In this document: positions 1 to 5,890 of the stretch, in pieces
Numbering within the stretch: the first letter of the stretch is position 1
Layout of the letters: the number at the start of each line of letters is the position of its first letter
Assembly: GCA_007119095.1 (NCBI GenBank)
Contig: SKQI01000199.1
Coordinates: 1-6,057, forward strand
DNA from: Wenzhouxiangella sp.
GTDB lineage: Bacteria; Pseudomonadota; Gammaproteobacteria; Xanthomonadales; Wenzhouxiangellaceae
Direction of reading: 5' to 3'
DNA length: 6,057 bases
Made by a program: the position numbers and the translations under genes
Notes under the pieces: generated by a model
What the model was told of the DNA's origin: nothing
Database searches by the model: none
What the model saw: the letters and a program-made list of their open reading frames with translations, nothing else

Positions 1-254
1 CCGAAATCCCGAAAGACCTGACCGAAAACCTGCGCCCGGGCCTGAAGACCGCGCCGGCGCGCGGCTTAAGCTCGGCACCCAACGATGCCGGCTCCTTGAA
101 CCTGGGTGCGACCGTGCGTCACGCCCGCTTCGGCATCGGCACGGTGATCAATATCGAAGGCCAGGGTGAGTCCGCCAGGCTACAAATCAACTTCGAATCC
201 GCCGGGCCAAAATGGCTGGTCATGGGCTATGCCAACCTGGAGCGACTGGGTTGA
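1..254 (+). CDS. uvrD: DNA helicase II UvrD, C-terminal end (5' partial)
   Basis: Only the last 83 codons are present; the frame begins at base 3 and ends at the TGA at 252-254. UvrD is a superfamily 1A 3'-5' DNA helicase that acts in methyl-directed mismatch repair and nucleotide excision repair. The helicase motor motifs lie outside the window. What is visible is a low-complexity linker followed by the family's conserved C-terminal module: a VRHARFG motif, then GTVINIEG, ESARLQINF and finally KWLVMGYANLERL. This matches the Tudor-like extension that closes E. coli UvrD (VRHAKFGEGT...KWLVAAYARLE) and that has been linked to RNA polymerase binding. The close relative Rep lacks an equally similar tail, so UvrD is the better name. 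The stop overlaps the TTG start of the next gene (TTGA, 251-254), which suggests one transcript and coupled translation. Confidence 0.9.
   Translation, partial: EIPKDLTENLRPGLKTAPARGLSSAPNDAGSLNLGATVRHARFGIGTVINIEGQGESARLQINFESAGPKWLVMGYANLERLG
239..242 (+). promoter_or_regulatory. ribosome binding site deciding the TTG start of the hydrolase
   Basis: GGAG lies 8 bases before TTG 251, inside the last codons of uvrD. The alternative ATG at 212 has no comparable purine-rich site in front of it. This supports the TTG start and a stop-start overlap with uvrD. Confidence 0.55.
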
Positions 255-1084
255 CGGCGCTGTTCCTTGACGGCCCCGGGCTGGCCGGCCTGCGCTGGCA
301 AAACGGTGATATCCCGGTCCTGGCCCTGCACGGCTGGCTGGACAATGCGAATTCATTCCTTCCATTGGGTGAAAGGCTGGACGGGCTGGACCTGGTCGCG
401 CTGGACTTCCCCGGCCATGGCCAATCTCGACCCCGCCCACCGGGCTGCCGCTACCTGTTCGATGATTACGTCTTTGACGTGCTGGCCGCCGCCGATGCGC
501 TGGGCTGGGAACGGTTTCACCTGCTCGGCCATTCCCTGGGCGGAGCCGTCTCCAGTCTGGTGTCTGCGGCCTGTCCGGAACGGGTGATTGCCATGGTCCT
601 GATCGAAGGTTTAGGCCCACTTACCACGTCGATCGACCAGACCGTCACCGCCTGGCGCCGCGCCATTGCCCGCAGCAGACCGCGTCCGCGGCGCGTGCAT
701 GCCGACCGGGCCAGCGCCATTCAGGCCCGGGTTGCCAGCGGCGACCTGGGCGAGGCCGAAGCCGCGTGTCTTGCCGAAAGAGGCCTTGCCGAGGTTGACG
801 GCGGTTTCTGCTGGTCGCACGACCAGCGTCTGACCTGGCCGTCACCGCATCGTTATACCGAGCCGCAGATCCTGGAACTGCTGGCCGCCATCGAAGCCCC
901 CATCCTGAACATCTACGCAGAGCCGGTCAGCGGCATTCTGAGCCGGGCTTCGATCGAACGACGCCTGGCCGCGCTGCGCCAGCAACGCCTTCTGGTCCAT
1001 CCCGGCGGCCATCACCTGCACATGCAGCATCCCGGCGCGCTGGCGCCCGCGATCAAGGAGTTTTTTCATGAGCACCACACCTGA
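251..1084 (+). CDS. alpha/beta-fold serine hydrolase of unknown substrate (SERHL-like)
   Basis: The proposed start is TTG at 251, giving 277 residues. It is preceded by GGAG at 239-242 with 8-base spacing and overlaps the uvrD stop. An in-frame ATG at 212 would add 13 residues that do not look like the fold. The protein shows the alpha/beta-hydrolase landmarks in order: HGW at residues 27-29 (oxyanion loop), DFPGHGQS at 52-59, the nucleophile elbow GHSLGG with Ser95, a cap region around 110-200, and a C-terminal GGHHLHM at 252-258 that supplies the catalytic His (254 or 255). The acid is not obvious: the strand after the cap reads NIYAEPVSG, without the usual Asp. The HHLHM-P ending recalls the serine hydrolase-like (SERHL) group. 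There is no signal peptide, so the protein is probably cytoplasmic. The substrate cannot be told from sequence. It sits between uvrD and pyrF and overlaps pyrF by 17 bases, which argues for cotranscription rather than shared function. Confidence 0.85.
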   Translation: MTALFLDGPGLAGLRWQNGDIPVLALHGWLDNANSFLPLGERLDGLDLVALDFPGHGQSRPRPPGCRYLFDDYVFDVLAAADALGWERFHLLGHSLGGAVSSLVSAACPERVIAMVLIEGLGPLTTSIDQTVTAWRRAIARSRPRPRRVHADRASAIQARVASGDLGEAEAACLAERGLAEVDGGFCWSHDQRLTWPSPHRYTEPQILELLAAIEAPILNIYAEPVSGILSRASIERRLAALRQQRLLVHPGGHHLHMQHPGALAPAIKEFFHEHHT

Positions 1085-1787
1085 CTGGCAAAAACCCATC
1101 CCTGCCAACGAGCGCCTCATCTTCGCCCTCGACGTGCCCGACCTGGACCAGGCCCGCCGGCTGATCAAGCAGCTCGGTGATTCGATCCAGTTCTACAAGC
1201 TCGGACTGGAGTTTTTCTTGAGCGGCCACTACTTCGCCCTGGCCGCGGAGCTCAAGGAACAGGGCAAACGCATCTTCGCCGACCTGAAGCTGTTCGACAT
1301 TCCGCCCACGGTCGGCCGCGCCACCGCCCAGCTGGCCCGCCACGAGGTGGATTTCCTGACCGTGCACGGCAACGACAGCATCCTTAAGGCCGCCGTTGAA
1401 AACAGCGGCAAGACCGGCATCCTGGCCGTCACCGCCCTGACCAGCCTGGACCGCGGCGATCTCGATGACCTGGGCTTTGCCTGCGATATCGAAGCCCTGG
1501 TCCTGTCGCGCGCCCGCCGCGCGCTGAAGCTGGGCTGTGCCGGGGTCATTTCATCAGGCCTGGAGGCCGCAGCGCTTCGCCGCGAGGTTGACCATGCCCT
1601 GACCGTGATCTGCCCCGGCATCCGGCCGGTCGATAACATCGATGAGCAGAAGCGCACCTTGTCGGCTGCTGATGCTTTTGCCGCCGGTGCCGACTACATT
1701 GTGGTTGGCCGGCCGATTCGGGACGCGGCCGATCCGAAGGCGGCGGCGATGGGCTTGCAGGATGAGATTAGACAGGTTGTGGGGTGA
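1068..1787 (+). CDS. pyrF: orotidine 5'-phosphate decarboxylase
   Basis: The 239-residue product is a typical length for bacterial PyrF, the cytosolic TIM-barrel enzyme that decarboxylates orotidine monophosphate to UMP in the last step of de novo pyrimidine synthesis. Family signatures are visible in order: FALDVP with Asp22, YKLGLE with Lys44, the catalytic DLKLFDIP block (Asp72, Lys74, Asp77), HGNDS near 118, ISSG near 163, CPGIRP near 186, and VVGRPI with phosphate-binding Arg215. All expected active-site residues are present, so it should be active. ATG 1068 is chosen because AAGGAG at 1055-1060 precedes it by 7 bases. The start lies 17 bases inside the upstream hydrolase, so translation is probably coupled. 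No intrinsic terminator directly follows; the first one downstream is about 250-290 bases away, at 2036-2074. Confidence 0.97.
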   Translation: MSTTPDWQKPIPANERLIFALDVPDLDQARRLIKQLGDSIQFYKLGLEFFLSGHYFALAAELKEQGKRIFADLKLFDIPPTVGRATAQLARHEVDFLTVHGNDSILKAAVENSGKTGILAVTALTSLDRGDLDDLGFACDIEALVLSRARRALKLGCAGVISSGLEAAALRREVDHALTVICPGIRPVDNIDEQKRTLSAADAFAAGADYIVVGRPIRDAADPKAAAMGLQDEIRQVVG

Positions 1788-1882
1788 ATACGGGAAAGGG
1801 CGAGATGAAAGCCGGAAGCGGAAAAAGCATGTATAGGAGTTTGCTCCGCAGTTGGTGAACGCACGGATAGAAAGATATTTAA

Positions 1883-1898
1883 CTATTGATTTCAATAG
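1883..1898. promoter_or_regulatory. perfect 16-base palindrome, possible operator
   Basis: CTATTGA at 1883-1889 and TCAATAG at 1892-1898 form a perfect inverted repeat around a TT centre. It ends 24 bases before the -35 hexamer of the predicted promoter at 1923, a position where activators often bind. It could equally form a small hairpin in a read-through transcript, though the loop would be too tight to be stable. The left half contains TTGAT like an FNR/Anr half site, but the right half does not fit that consensus. The regulator is unknown. Confidence 0.35.
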
Positions 1899-1922
1899 GT
1901 TATAGCTTACTCATAAACAGCC

Positions 1923-1951
1923 TTGTAATCTAGGTTGTGTTAGGCTATTAT
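1923..1951 (+). promoter_or_regulatory. sigma70-like promoter for a putative small RNA
   Basis: The -35 element TTGTAA (1923-1928; 4 of 6 consensus bases) is separated by exactly 17 bases from the -10 element TATTAT (1946-1951; 5 of 6). The 50 bases upstream are AT-rich and could act as an UP element. The expected transcription start is about 1957-1959. No gene start with a ribosome binding site follows before the terminator at 2036-2074. The promoter could also serve as a distal plsB promoter. Confidence 0.5.
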
Positions 1952-1957
1952 TTTGTT

Positions 1958-2074
1958 CGAGTTTTGCACGCGGATGTGACTCTCGAGCTCCACAAGCAAC
2001 AACAAATGGCGCCCTGCGTCAAAAGCAGTCCTGCACCGGGCCGAACCCTTCACGGATCGTGCCCGGTTTTTTTT
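1958..2074 (+). ncRNA. putative intergenic small RNA, about 117 nt
   Basis: The element is inferred from its boundaries: a good promoter at 1923-1951 and a strong intrinsic terminator at 2036-2074, with no convincing coding sequence between them. The 5' part can form a small hairpin (TGTG 1975-1978 with CACA 1991-1994) with a pyrimidine-rich loop. This is followed by an A/C-rich, probably single-stranded stretch (ACAAGCAACAACAAA, 1992-2006) of the kind that suits Hfq distal-face contact. The eight-T terminator tail would suit the proximal face. I do not recognise it as a known RNA family. Alternatives are a transcription-attenuating leader of plsB, or simply the distal terminator of the uvrD-pyrF transcript. 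Confidence 0.4.
2036..2074 (+). terminator. strong rho-independent terminator
   Basis: CCGGGC (2036-2041) pairs with GCCCGG (2061-2066). The stem continues, past a bulged T2060, with CGA 2042-2044 against TCG 2057-2059, then CC 2046-2047 with GG 2054-2055, closing a 6-base loop. Eight T residues (2067-2074) follow directly. There is no T tract on the opposite strand, so it acts only in the + direction. It ends either the putative small RNA or read-through from pyrF, and it insulates plsB. Confidence 0.88.
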
Positions 2075-2137
2075 ACCATGGGTGAGGGGCGGGCAAAGCA
2101 TGACGCACAAAGCCTTTGCAGTGGCGCGGGGGCTCAA

Positions 2138-2146
2138 TGGTAAAAT
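2138..2146 (+). promoter_or_regulatory. extended -10 promoter of plsB
   Basis: TGG directly precedes TAAAAT (2141-2146), giving an extended -10 element (TGn plus 5 of 6 consensus bases). The best upstream -35 (TTGCAG, 2116-2121) is poor and 19 bases away, as is tolerated for extended -10 promoters. Transcription would start near 2152, leaving a leader of about 22 bases before the plsB ATG. Confidence 0.55.
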
Positions 2147-2174
2147 GTTGGTATTCTCGCCGTCGTAGCCGCTC

Positions 2175-4673
2175 ATGTCCGAGGCCGGTCGATCTCCTTC
2201 CCTGGTTCAACGCCTGTATGCCACCTGGCTGGGTTTCTTGCGCTGGCTGCTGCATCTATGGGTGCGCAGCAACGTGCTTCCGGAGCACCTCGACGAGCTG
2301 GGCATTGATCCAGACCGCCCCATCGTCTATGTGCTCGATACCTACGCCCTGACCTCGCTGCTGATCGTCGACAAGATCTGCCGGGATCTTGACTGGCCGC
2401 GTCCGCGTAAAACCATGTTTATCGGGGACACCGTGTTGAAACGACGGTTTGCCTCGAACCGTCGGTACAAGGGCGCTTTTATCCGCCGCCCGGAGATGCG
2501 GCGTCACTCTCCCGTTCTGCGCCAGCTCCTGTTGGAAACCGAGCCCGAACATCTGACCGATGTTCAGATCGTGCCGGTAACCGTGCTGATCGGGCGCGCT
2601 CCTCAGAGCGAAGACAGCTTCTTCAAGATCCTGTTTTCCGAGAACTGGGATCTTGGCGGCCGTTTCCGGCGCCTGTTCTCCACCCTTGTCAACGGCCGAG
2701 CGACCATGGTGCAGTTCGGCAAGCCACTGCTGATTGGCCGACTACTGAAGGAAACTGAAGACCAGGAACAGGCGCTGGGCCGGCTCAGCCGGGTACTGAG
2801 GGTGCACTTCAAGCGTGTTCGTACTGCCGCCATCGGCCCGGACCGCTCGCACCGCCGCACCCTGGTCGAAAAAGTGATTCGAACCGAATCGGTGCAGCAG
2901 GCGATTGCGGCAAAGGCACGCCGTGACAACATCACCGCCGAAAAGGCAACTGCGGTTGCCCGGGGTTATGCGCTCGAGATCGCTGCCGACTACTCCTACA
3001 CGGTGGTCCGAATCTGCGATCTGATCCTGACCTGGTTCTGGAACCGCATCTATCGCGGCGTCAAGGTCCAGCACTTCAGCAGCTTCCGCGATGCGGCACC
3101 GGGTCACGAAGTGGTCTACGTGCCTTGCCATCGCAGCCATATCGACTACCTGCTGATGTCTTACCTGCTCTACTACCGCGGTTTCGTGCCACCGCATATC
3201 GCCGCCGGGGTCAACCTGAACCTGCCGCTGGTCGGGCCCATTCTGCGCCGCGGTGGTGCGTTCTTCCTGCGTCGTTCATTCCGCTCGCAGCCGCTGTATG
3301 CAGCCGTGTTCAATGAATACGTCTCGATGATCCTGAGCAAGGGCGTTTCTCTCGAATACTTCATCGAGGGCACACGCTCGCGTACCGGCCGCCTGCTGCC
3401 ACCGCGGGCCGGCATGCTTTCGATCACTGTCAGGGCGTTCATGCGCTACCGCAGCAGACCGATTCTGTTCCAGCCCGTCTACATCGGCTACGAGCGTCTG
3501 GCCGAAGGCAGCTCCTACATACATGAGCTTTCGGGCCACCAGAAAAAACCGGAATCACTGGCCGATTTCCGCAATGTAGTCAATATTCTGCGAAGGAACT
3601 ACGGCGAGGTCACAGTCAGCTTCGGCGAGCCCGTGCTACTTAACCATCTACTCGACAAATACCAGCCGAACTGGGCCGAAGACCCGGACAGCCTGAACGG
3701 CAAGCCAAGCTGGCTGCAGGGTCTCGTCGATGACCTGGCCCATCAGATCATGGTTAACATCAACCGTGCCGCCCACGTCAACCCTATCAACCTGCTGGCC
3801 ACTGCCCTGCTGGCGAGCCGAAAGCATGCCCTGGACGAGGATGACCTTGAGCGCTTCCTCGGCATTCTGATCAATCTCGCCAACCATTCGCCGTTCGGCG
3901 ACCGAATCACGGTGACAGAACTCAATCCCGGCCAGGTCATTGAGTACGGGCTGGAAATTGGCGTTATCGAACGTCAGGATCATCGCCTCGGCAGCATCAT
4001 CCGGATTGAACAAAGCAACGCTGTACTGTTGACCTATTTCCGCAACAACACCGCCCACCTGCTAGCAATGAGCGCTTGGGTCGCCTGCTGCTTCCTCAAC
4101 GCCCAACGGGTTCGCAAATCCCGCATTCGCTCCTTATCGCGCATTGTCTACCCGTTCCTCAAGCGGGAGCTTTTTCTGCCCTGGGATGAAGATGACATTG
4201 ACCCGATCATCGATCAAACCATGGAATGCCTGACCAGCGAAGGGCTGCTGCGTGAAACCGATGAATACCTGCAGCGCACCCCGGGCGGCAGTGATCAGAC
4301 CTACTACCTGAGGCTTCTAGGCCACTCACTGGTCCAGACGTTTGAACGTTACTTCATCACTGTTTCCGTGCTGGCCAAGAACGGCTCGGGCAAGCTCAGC
4401 CGCGCACAGCTGGAACAACTCTGCATTCTCTGCGCGCAGCGCATTTCACTGCTGCACGAGTTCGAGGCACCTGAGTTTTATGACAAGACGCTGTTCAAGC
4501 AATTCATTCAGTCACTGAACGACAGCGGCATTCTTGATCGGGATGAGGAAGGCCGGCTTGTGTTCGATCAGCGCCTGGAACAGTTTGCCCGTGACGCCAA
4601 GCTGGTGCTGGACAAGGAGGTCCGTCACAGCATCATCCAGACAACGCCGGAAATATTGGAACTGGAGGGGTAA
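2175..4673 (+). CDS. plsB: glycerol-3-phosphate 1-O-acyltransferase PlsB
   Basis: The 832-residue product matches E. coli-type PlsB (807 residues) along its length. PlsB is an inner-membrane-associated enzyme that transfers an acyl group from acyl-ACP or acyl-CoA to the sn-1 position of glycerol 3-phosphate, forming lysophosphatidic acid, the first step of phospholipid synthesis. The four acyltransferase blocks are intact: HRSHID (His319 and Asp324, the HX4D catalytic pair), GGAFFLRR near 362-369, FIEGTRSRTGR at 396-406 (glycerol-3-phosphate binding) and VYIGYE at 435-440. A hydrophobic, tryptophan-rich N-terminal helix (about 15-30) could help membrane contact. ATG 2175 is the first possible start, because an in-frame TAG lies at 2166-2168. 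There is no clear Shine-Dalgarno sequence in front, which is unusual here. It has its own promoter and ends 40 bases from the stop of the convergent ydcH-type gene. Confidence 0.97.
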   Translation: MSEAGRSPSLVQRLYATWLGFLRWLLHLWVRSNVLPEHLDELGIDPDRPIVYVLDTYALTSLLIVDKICRDLDWPRPRKTMFIGDTVLKRRFASNRRYKGAFIRRPEMRRHSPVLRQLLLETEPEHLTDVQIVPVTVLIGRAPQSEDSFFKILFSENWDLGGRFRRLFSTLVNGRATMVQFGKPLLIGRLLKETEDQEQALGRLSRVLRVHFKRVRTAAIGPDRSHRRTLVEKVIRTESVQQAIAAKARRDNITAEKATAVARGYALEIAADYSYTVVRICDLILTWFWNRIYRGVKVQHFSSFRDAAPGHEVVYVPCHRSHIDYLLMSYLLYYRGFVPPHIAAGVNLNLPLVGPILRRGGAFFLRRSFRSQPLYAAVFNEYVSMILSKGVSLEYFIEGTRSRTGRLLPPRAGMLSITVRAFMRYRSRPILFQPVYIGYERLAEGSSYIHELSGHQKKPESLADFRNVVNILRRNYGEVTVSFGEPVLLNHLLDKYQPNWAEDPDSLNGKPSWLQGLVDDLAHQIMVNINRAAHVNPINLLATALLASRKHALDEDDLERFLGILINLANHSPFGDRITVTELNPGQVIEYGLEIGVIERQDHRLGSIIRIEQSNAVLLTYFRNNTAHLLAMSAWVACCFLNAQRVRKSRIRSLSRIVYPFLKRELFLPWDEDDIDPIIDQTMECLTSEGLLRETDEYLQRTPGGSDQTYYLRLLGHSLVQTFERYFITVSVLAKNGSGKLSRAQLEQLCILCAQRISLLHEFEAPEFYDKTLFKQFIQSLNDSGILDRDEEGRLVFDQRLEQFARDAKLVLDKEVRHSIIQTTPEILELEG

Positions 4674-4713
4674 AGAGGCTCAAGGGACAGGGATCAAGGG
4701 AAAACCGGACCAA

Positions 4714-4917
4714 TCAGGCATCCAGATCAGGGATCAGCTTGGACTCCCAGTAGGCAATCTGGTCGCGCAGCCTCAGCTTGCGCTTTTTCATCCGCCGCAG
4801 CGACAGATGATCCGTAGCCGGATTTTGCTGGATCTGCTCAATCGCATCATCCAGGTCGCGGTGTTCCTGACGCAAGTCATGCAGCCTATCCCGGATTTCC
4901 GACCAGTCTGTCGACAT
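4714..4917 (-). CDS. YdcH family (DUF465) small coiled-coil protein
   Basis: This is a 67-residue minus-strand gene with ATG at 4917-4915 and TGA at 4716-4714. AGGAGAG (complement of 4928-4934) lies 10 bases before the start. The product is highly charged and almost wholly helical. It shows the DUF465 pattern: LRQEHRDLDDAIEQ at residues 15-28, a short break with Asn-Pro at 32-33, then LRRMKKRKLRLRDQI at 40-54. Members are small helical-hairpin proteins, widespread in proteobacteria and of unsettled function. No signal peptide or membrane segment is present. It is convergent with plsB and divergent from ttcA, so it is a single-gene unit. Family assignment is firm from the LD-I/KKRKL-L-D pattern; role is unknown. 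A gene symbol is withheld because E. coli ydcH orthology cannot be shown here. Confidence 0.87.
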   Translation of the reverse strand: MSTDWSEIRDRLHDLRQEHRDLDDAIEQIQQNPATDHLSLRRMKKRKLRLRDQIAYWESKLIPDLDA

Positions 4918-4920
4918 CGG

Positions 4921-4926
4921 TACAAT
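4921..4926 (+). promoter_or_regulatory. candidate -10 element of ttcA
   Basis: TACAAT matches 5 of 6 bases of the sigma70 -10 consensus, and transcription would start near 4933, about 26 bases before the ttcA ATG. The -35 is weak (TTCCGA at 4897-4902, spacing 18). The element lies between the start codon and ribosome binding site of the divergent ydcH-type gene, so the two transcription units overlap at their 5' ends. Confidence 0.4.
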
Positions 4927-4958
4927 GCTCTCCTGTTCCCCGATTGGGATGCCATCTC

Positions 4959-5819
4959 ATGCCCACGAACACCCTGCCTCTGCGATTGAAAACCGACTCG
5001 TCGGCAGGATCCGATCCGCGCAGATCGAAATATAACACCGACAAACTGATCAAGCGCCTGCGTCGACAGGTCGGCCAGGCCATCATGGATTTCGGGATGA
5101 TCGAGGACGGGGATCGAATTATGGTCTGCCTGTCTGGCGGCAAGGATTCGTTCGCCATGCTCGACCTGCTGCTCAACCTGCAACGATCAGCGCCAGTGTC
5201 CTTCCAGCTGGTGGCGGTCAACCTGGACCAGAAGCAGCCGGGCTTCCCTGCCCACGTTTTGCCAGGCTACCTGGAAAAACTCGGGATTGAGTGGCATGTC
5301 ATCGAGAAGGATACTTACTCCGTTGTCCAACGCCTGATTCCAGAGGGAAAGACAACGTGCAGCCTGTGCTCACGTCTGCGCCGCGGCACCCTGTATGAGT
5401 TTGCCGACAAACAAGGAATGACCAAGATCGCCCTGGGCCACCACCTGGATGATATCGTCGAAACCTTCTTTCTCAACCTGTTTCATGGTTCGACACTCAA
5501 GGCCATGCCCCCCAAACTCAGAAGCGACAATGGCAAACACATCGTCATCAGGCCACTAGCCTATTGCCGCGAGAAGGATCTGGCCAGGCTGGCCGCAATC
5601 CGGGAATACCCGATCATTCCCTGCAACCTGTGCGGCAGCCAACCCAATCTTCAGAGAAAGCAGGTCAAGCGCATGCTGGCCGACTGGGAACGCGAGCAAC
5701 CCGGGCGCACCCTGAACACCTTCAGGGCCCTGGCCAATATTGCGCCATCCCAGCTCTGCGACAGGAAGCTGTTCGACTTTGCCAGCCTCAAACCAGACGC
5801 CCCCAGCATGGATGCATGA
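4959..5819 (+). CDS. ttcA: tRNA 2-thiocytidine(32) synthetase TtcA
   Basis: The product (286 residues from ATG 4959) is an ATP-dependent, iron-sulfur tRNA thiolase that makes 2-thiocytidine at position 32 of certain tRNAs in the cytosol. The PP-loop that activates the target base is SGGKDS at residues 59-64. CSLC gives Cys134 and Cys137, and PCNLCGSQ gives Cys222 and Cys225. In TtcA three cysteines bind the 4Fe-4S cluster: the first pair and one from the second motif. GHHLDDIVETFFLN (about 162-175) is another family hallmark. All key residues are present, so it should be functional. TTG 4944 would add five residues but lacks a ribosome binding site; ATG 4959 has a weak GGGA at 4946-4949. The PP-loop alone would also fit TilS, but the cysteine motifs and length favour TtcA. 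It is divergent from the ydcH-type gene and upstream of a lipoprotein gene. Confidence 0.96.
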   Translation: MPTNTLPLRLKTDSSAGSDPRRSKYNTDKLIKRLRRQVGQAIMDFGMIEDGDRIMVCLSGGKDSFAMLDLLLNLQRSAPVSFQLVAVNLDQKQPGFPAHVLPGYLEKLGIEWHVIEKDTYSVVQRLIPEGKTTCSLCSRLRRGTLYEFADKQGMTKIALGHHLDDIVETFFLNLFHGSTLKAMPPKLRSDNGKHIVIRPLAYCREKDLARLAAIREYPIIPCNLCGSQPNLQRKQVKRMLADWEREQPGRTLNTFRALANIAPSQLCDRKLFDFASLKPDAPSMDA

Positions 5820-5826
5820 CTTCCTG

Positions 5827-5879
5827 CACTGGAAAAAGTCCAGCCTCAGGTTCAAAATTCTGGTCCAACACTTCCAGTG
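5827..5879 (+). promoter_or_regulatory. possible alternative-pairing leader before the lipoprotein gene
   Basis: Four short complementary segments lie in the ttcA-lipoprotein spacer: A, CACTGGAA (5827-5834); B, TCCAG (5839-5843); C, CTGG (5860-5863); D, TTCCAGTG (5872-5879). A can pair with B (CTGGA with TCCAG, 5 bp, loop AAAAG) while C pairs with D. Alternatively A pairs with D (8 bp) while B pairs with C. The last base of D is the first G of the GGAG ribosome binding site (5879-5882). No T tract follows, so it is not an intrinsic terminator. Segments are short, and chance is a real possibility. Confidence 0.25.
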
Positions 5880-5890
5880 GAGCCGCGGAC

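Larger units (their letters stand above)
1788..2174. other. 387-base intergenic region between pyrF and plsB with regulatory structure
   Basis: No credible protein gene is present. From left to right it holds: a purine-rich stretch with weak hairpins (1788-1850); a strongly AT-rich island (26 G/C in 90 bases, 1871-1960) in a sequence otherwise clearly GC-rich; a perfect 16-base palindrome (1883-1898); a sigma70-like promoter (1923-1951); a G/C-richer stretch ending in a strong rho-independent terminator (2036-2074); and an extended -10 promoter for plsB (2138-2146). The contained elements are listed separately. Confidence 0.75.

Noticed and set aside
180..620. Long minus-strand open frame opposite the hydrolase gene, 146 codons
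   Set aside because: It is Pro/Arg/Gly-rich, has no recognisable motif, and lies opposite a gene with clear catalytic motifs; typical shadow of GC-rich coding sequence.
1818..1849. Hairpin GCGGA/TCCGC after pyrF as a pyrF terminator
   Set aside because: The stem is 5 bp with a 22-base loop and no T tract follows; a 4-bp GGAG/CTCC stem inside it (1836-1847) competes.
1886..1899. Possible FNR/Anr box starting with TTGAT
   Set aside because: The second half reads ATAGG rather than ATCAA, so only one half site fits the consensus.
2006..2143. Open frame of 45 codons from ATG 2006, also readable from farther upstream at 1937
   Set aside because: It runs straight through the terminator hairpin and T tract, has no ribosome binding site, and its composition does not resemble a protein family I know.
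1788..2174. tRNA gene, CRISPR array or mobile-element end in the large intergenic region
   Set aside because: No cloverleaf arms or T-loop motif, no regularly spaced repeats, and no terminal inverted repeats with target duplication were seen.
4680..4701. Direct repeat TCAAGGGA at 4680-4687 and 4694-4701 between the convergent stops of plsB and the ydcH-type gene
   Set aside because: Two 8-base copies with a 14-base period are too little to claim a functional repeat, and no hairpin or terminator forms around them.
4944..4958. TTG 4944 as the start of ttcA
   Set aside because: It lacks a ribosome binding site and adds only five residues; ATG 4959 has a weak GGGA at suitable distance.
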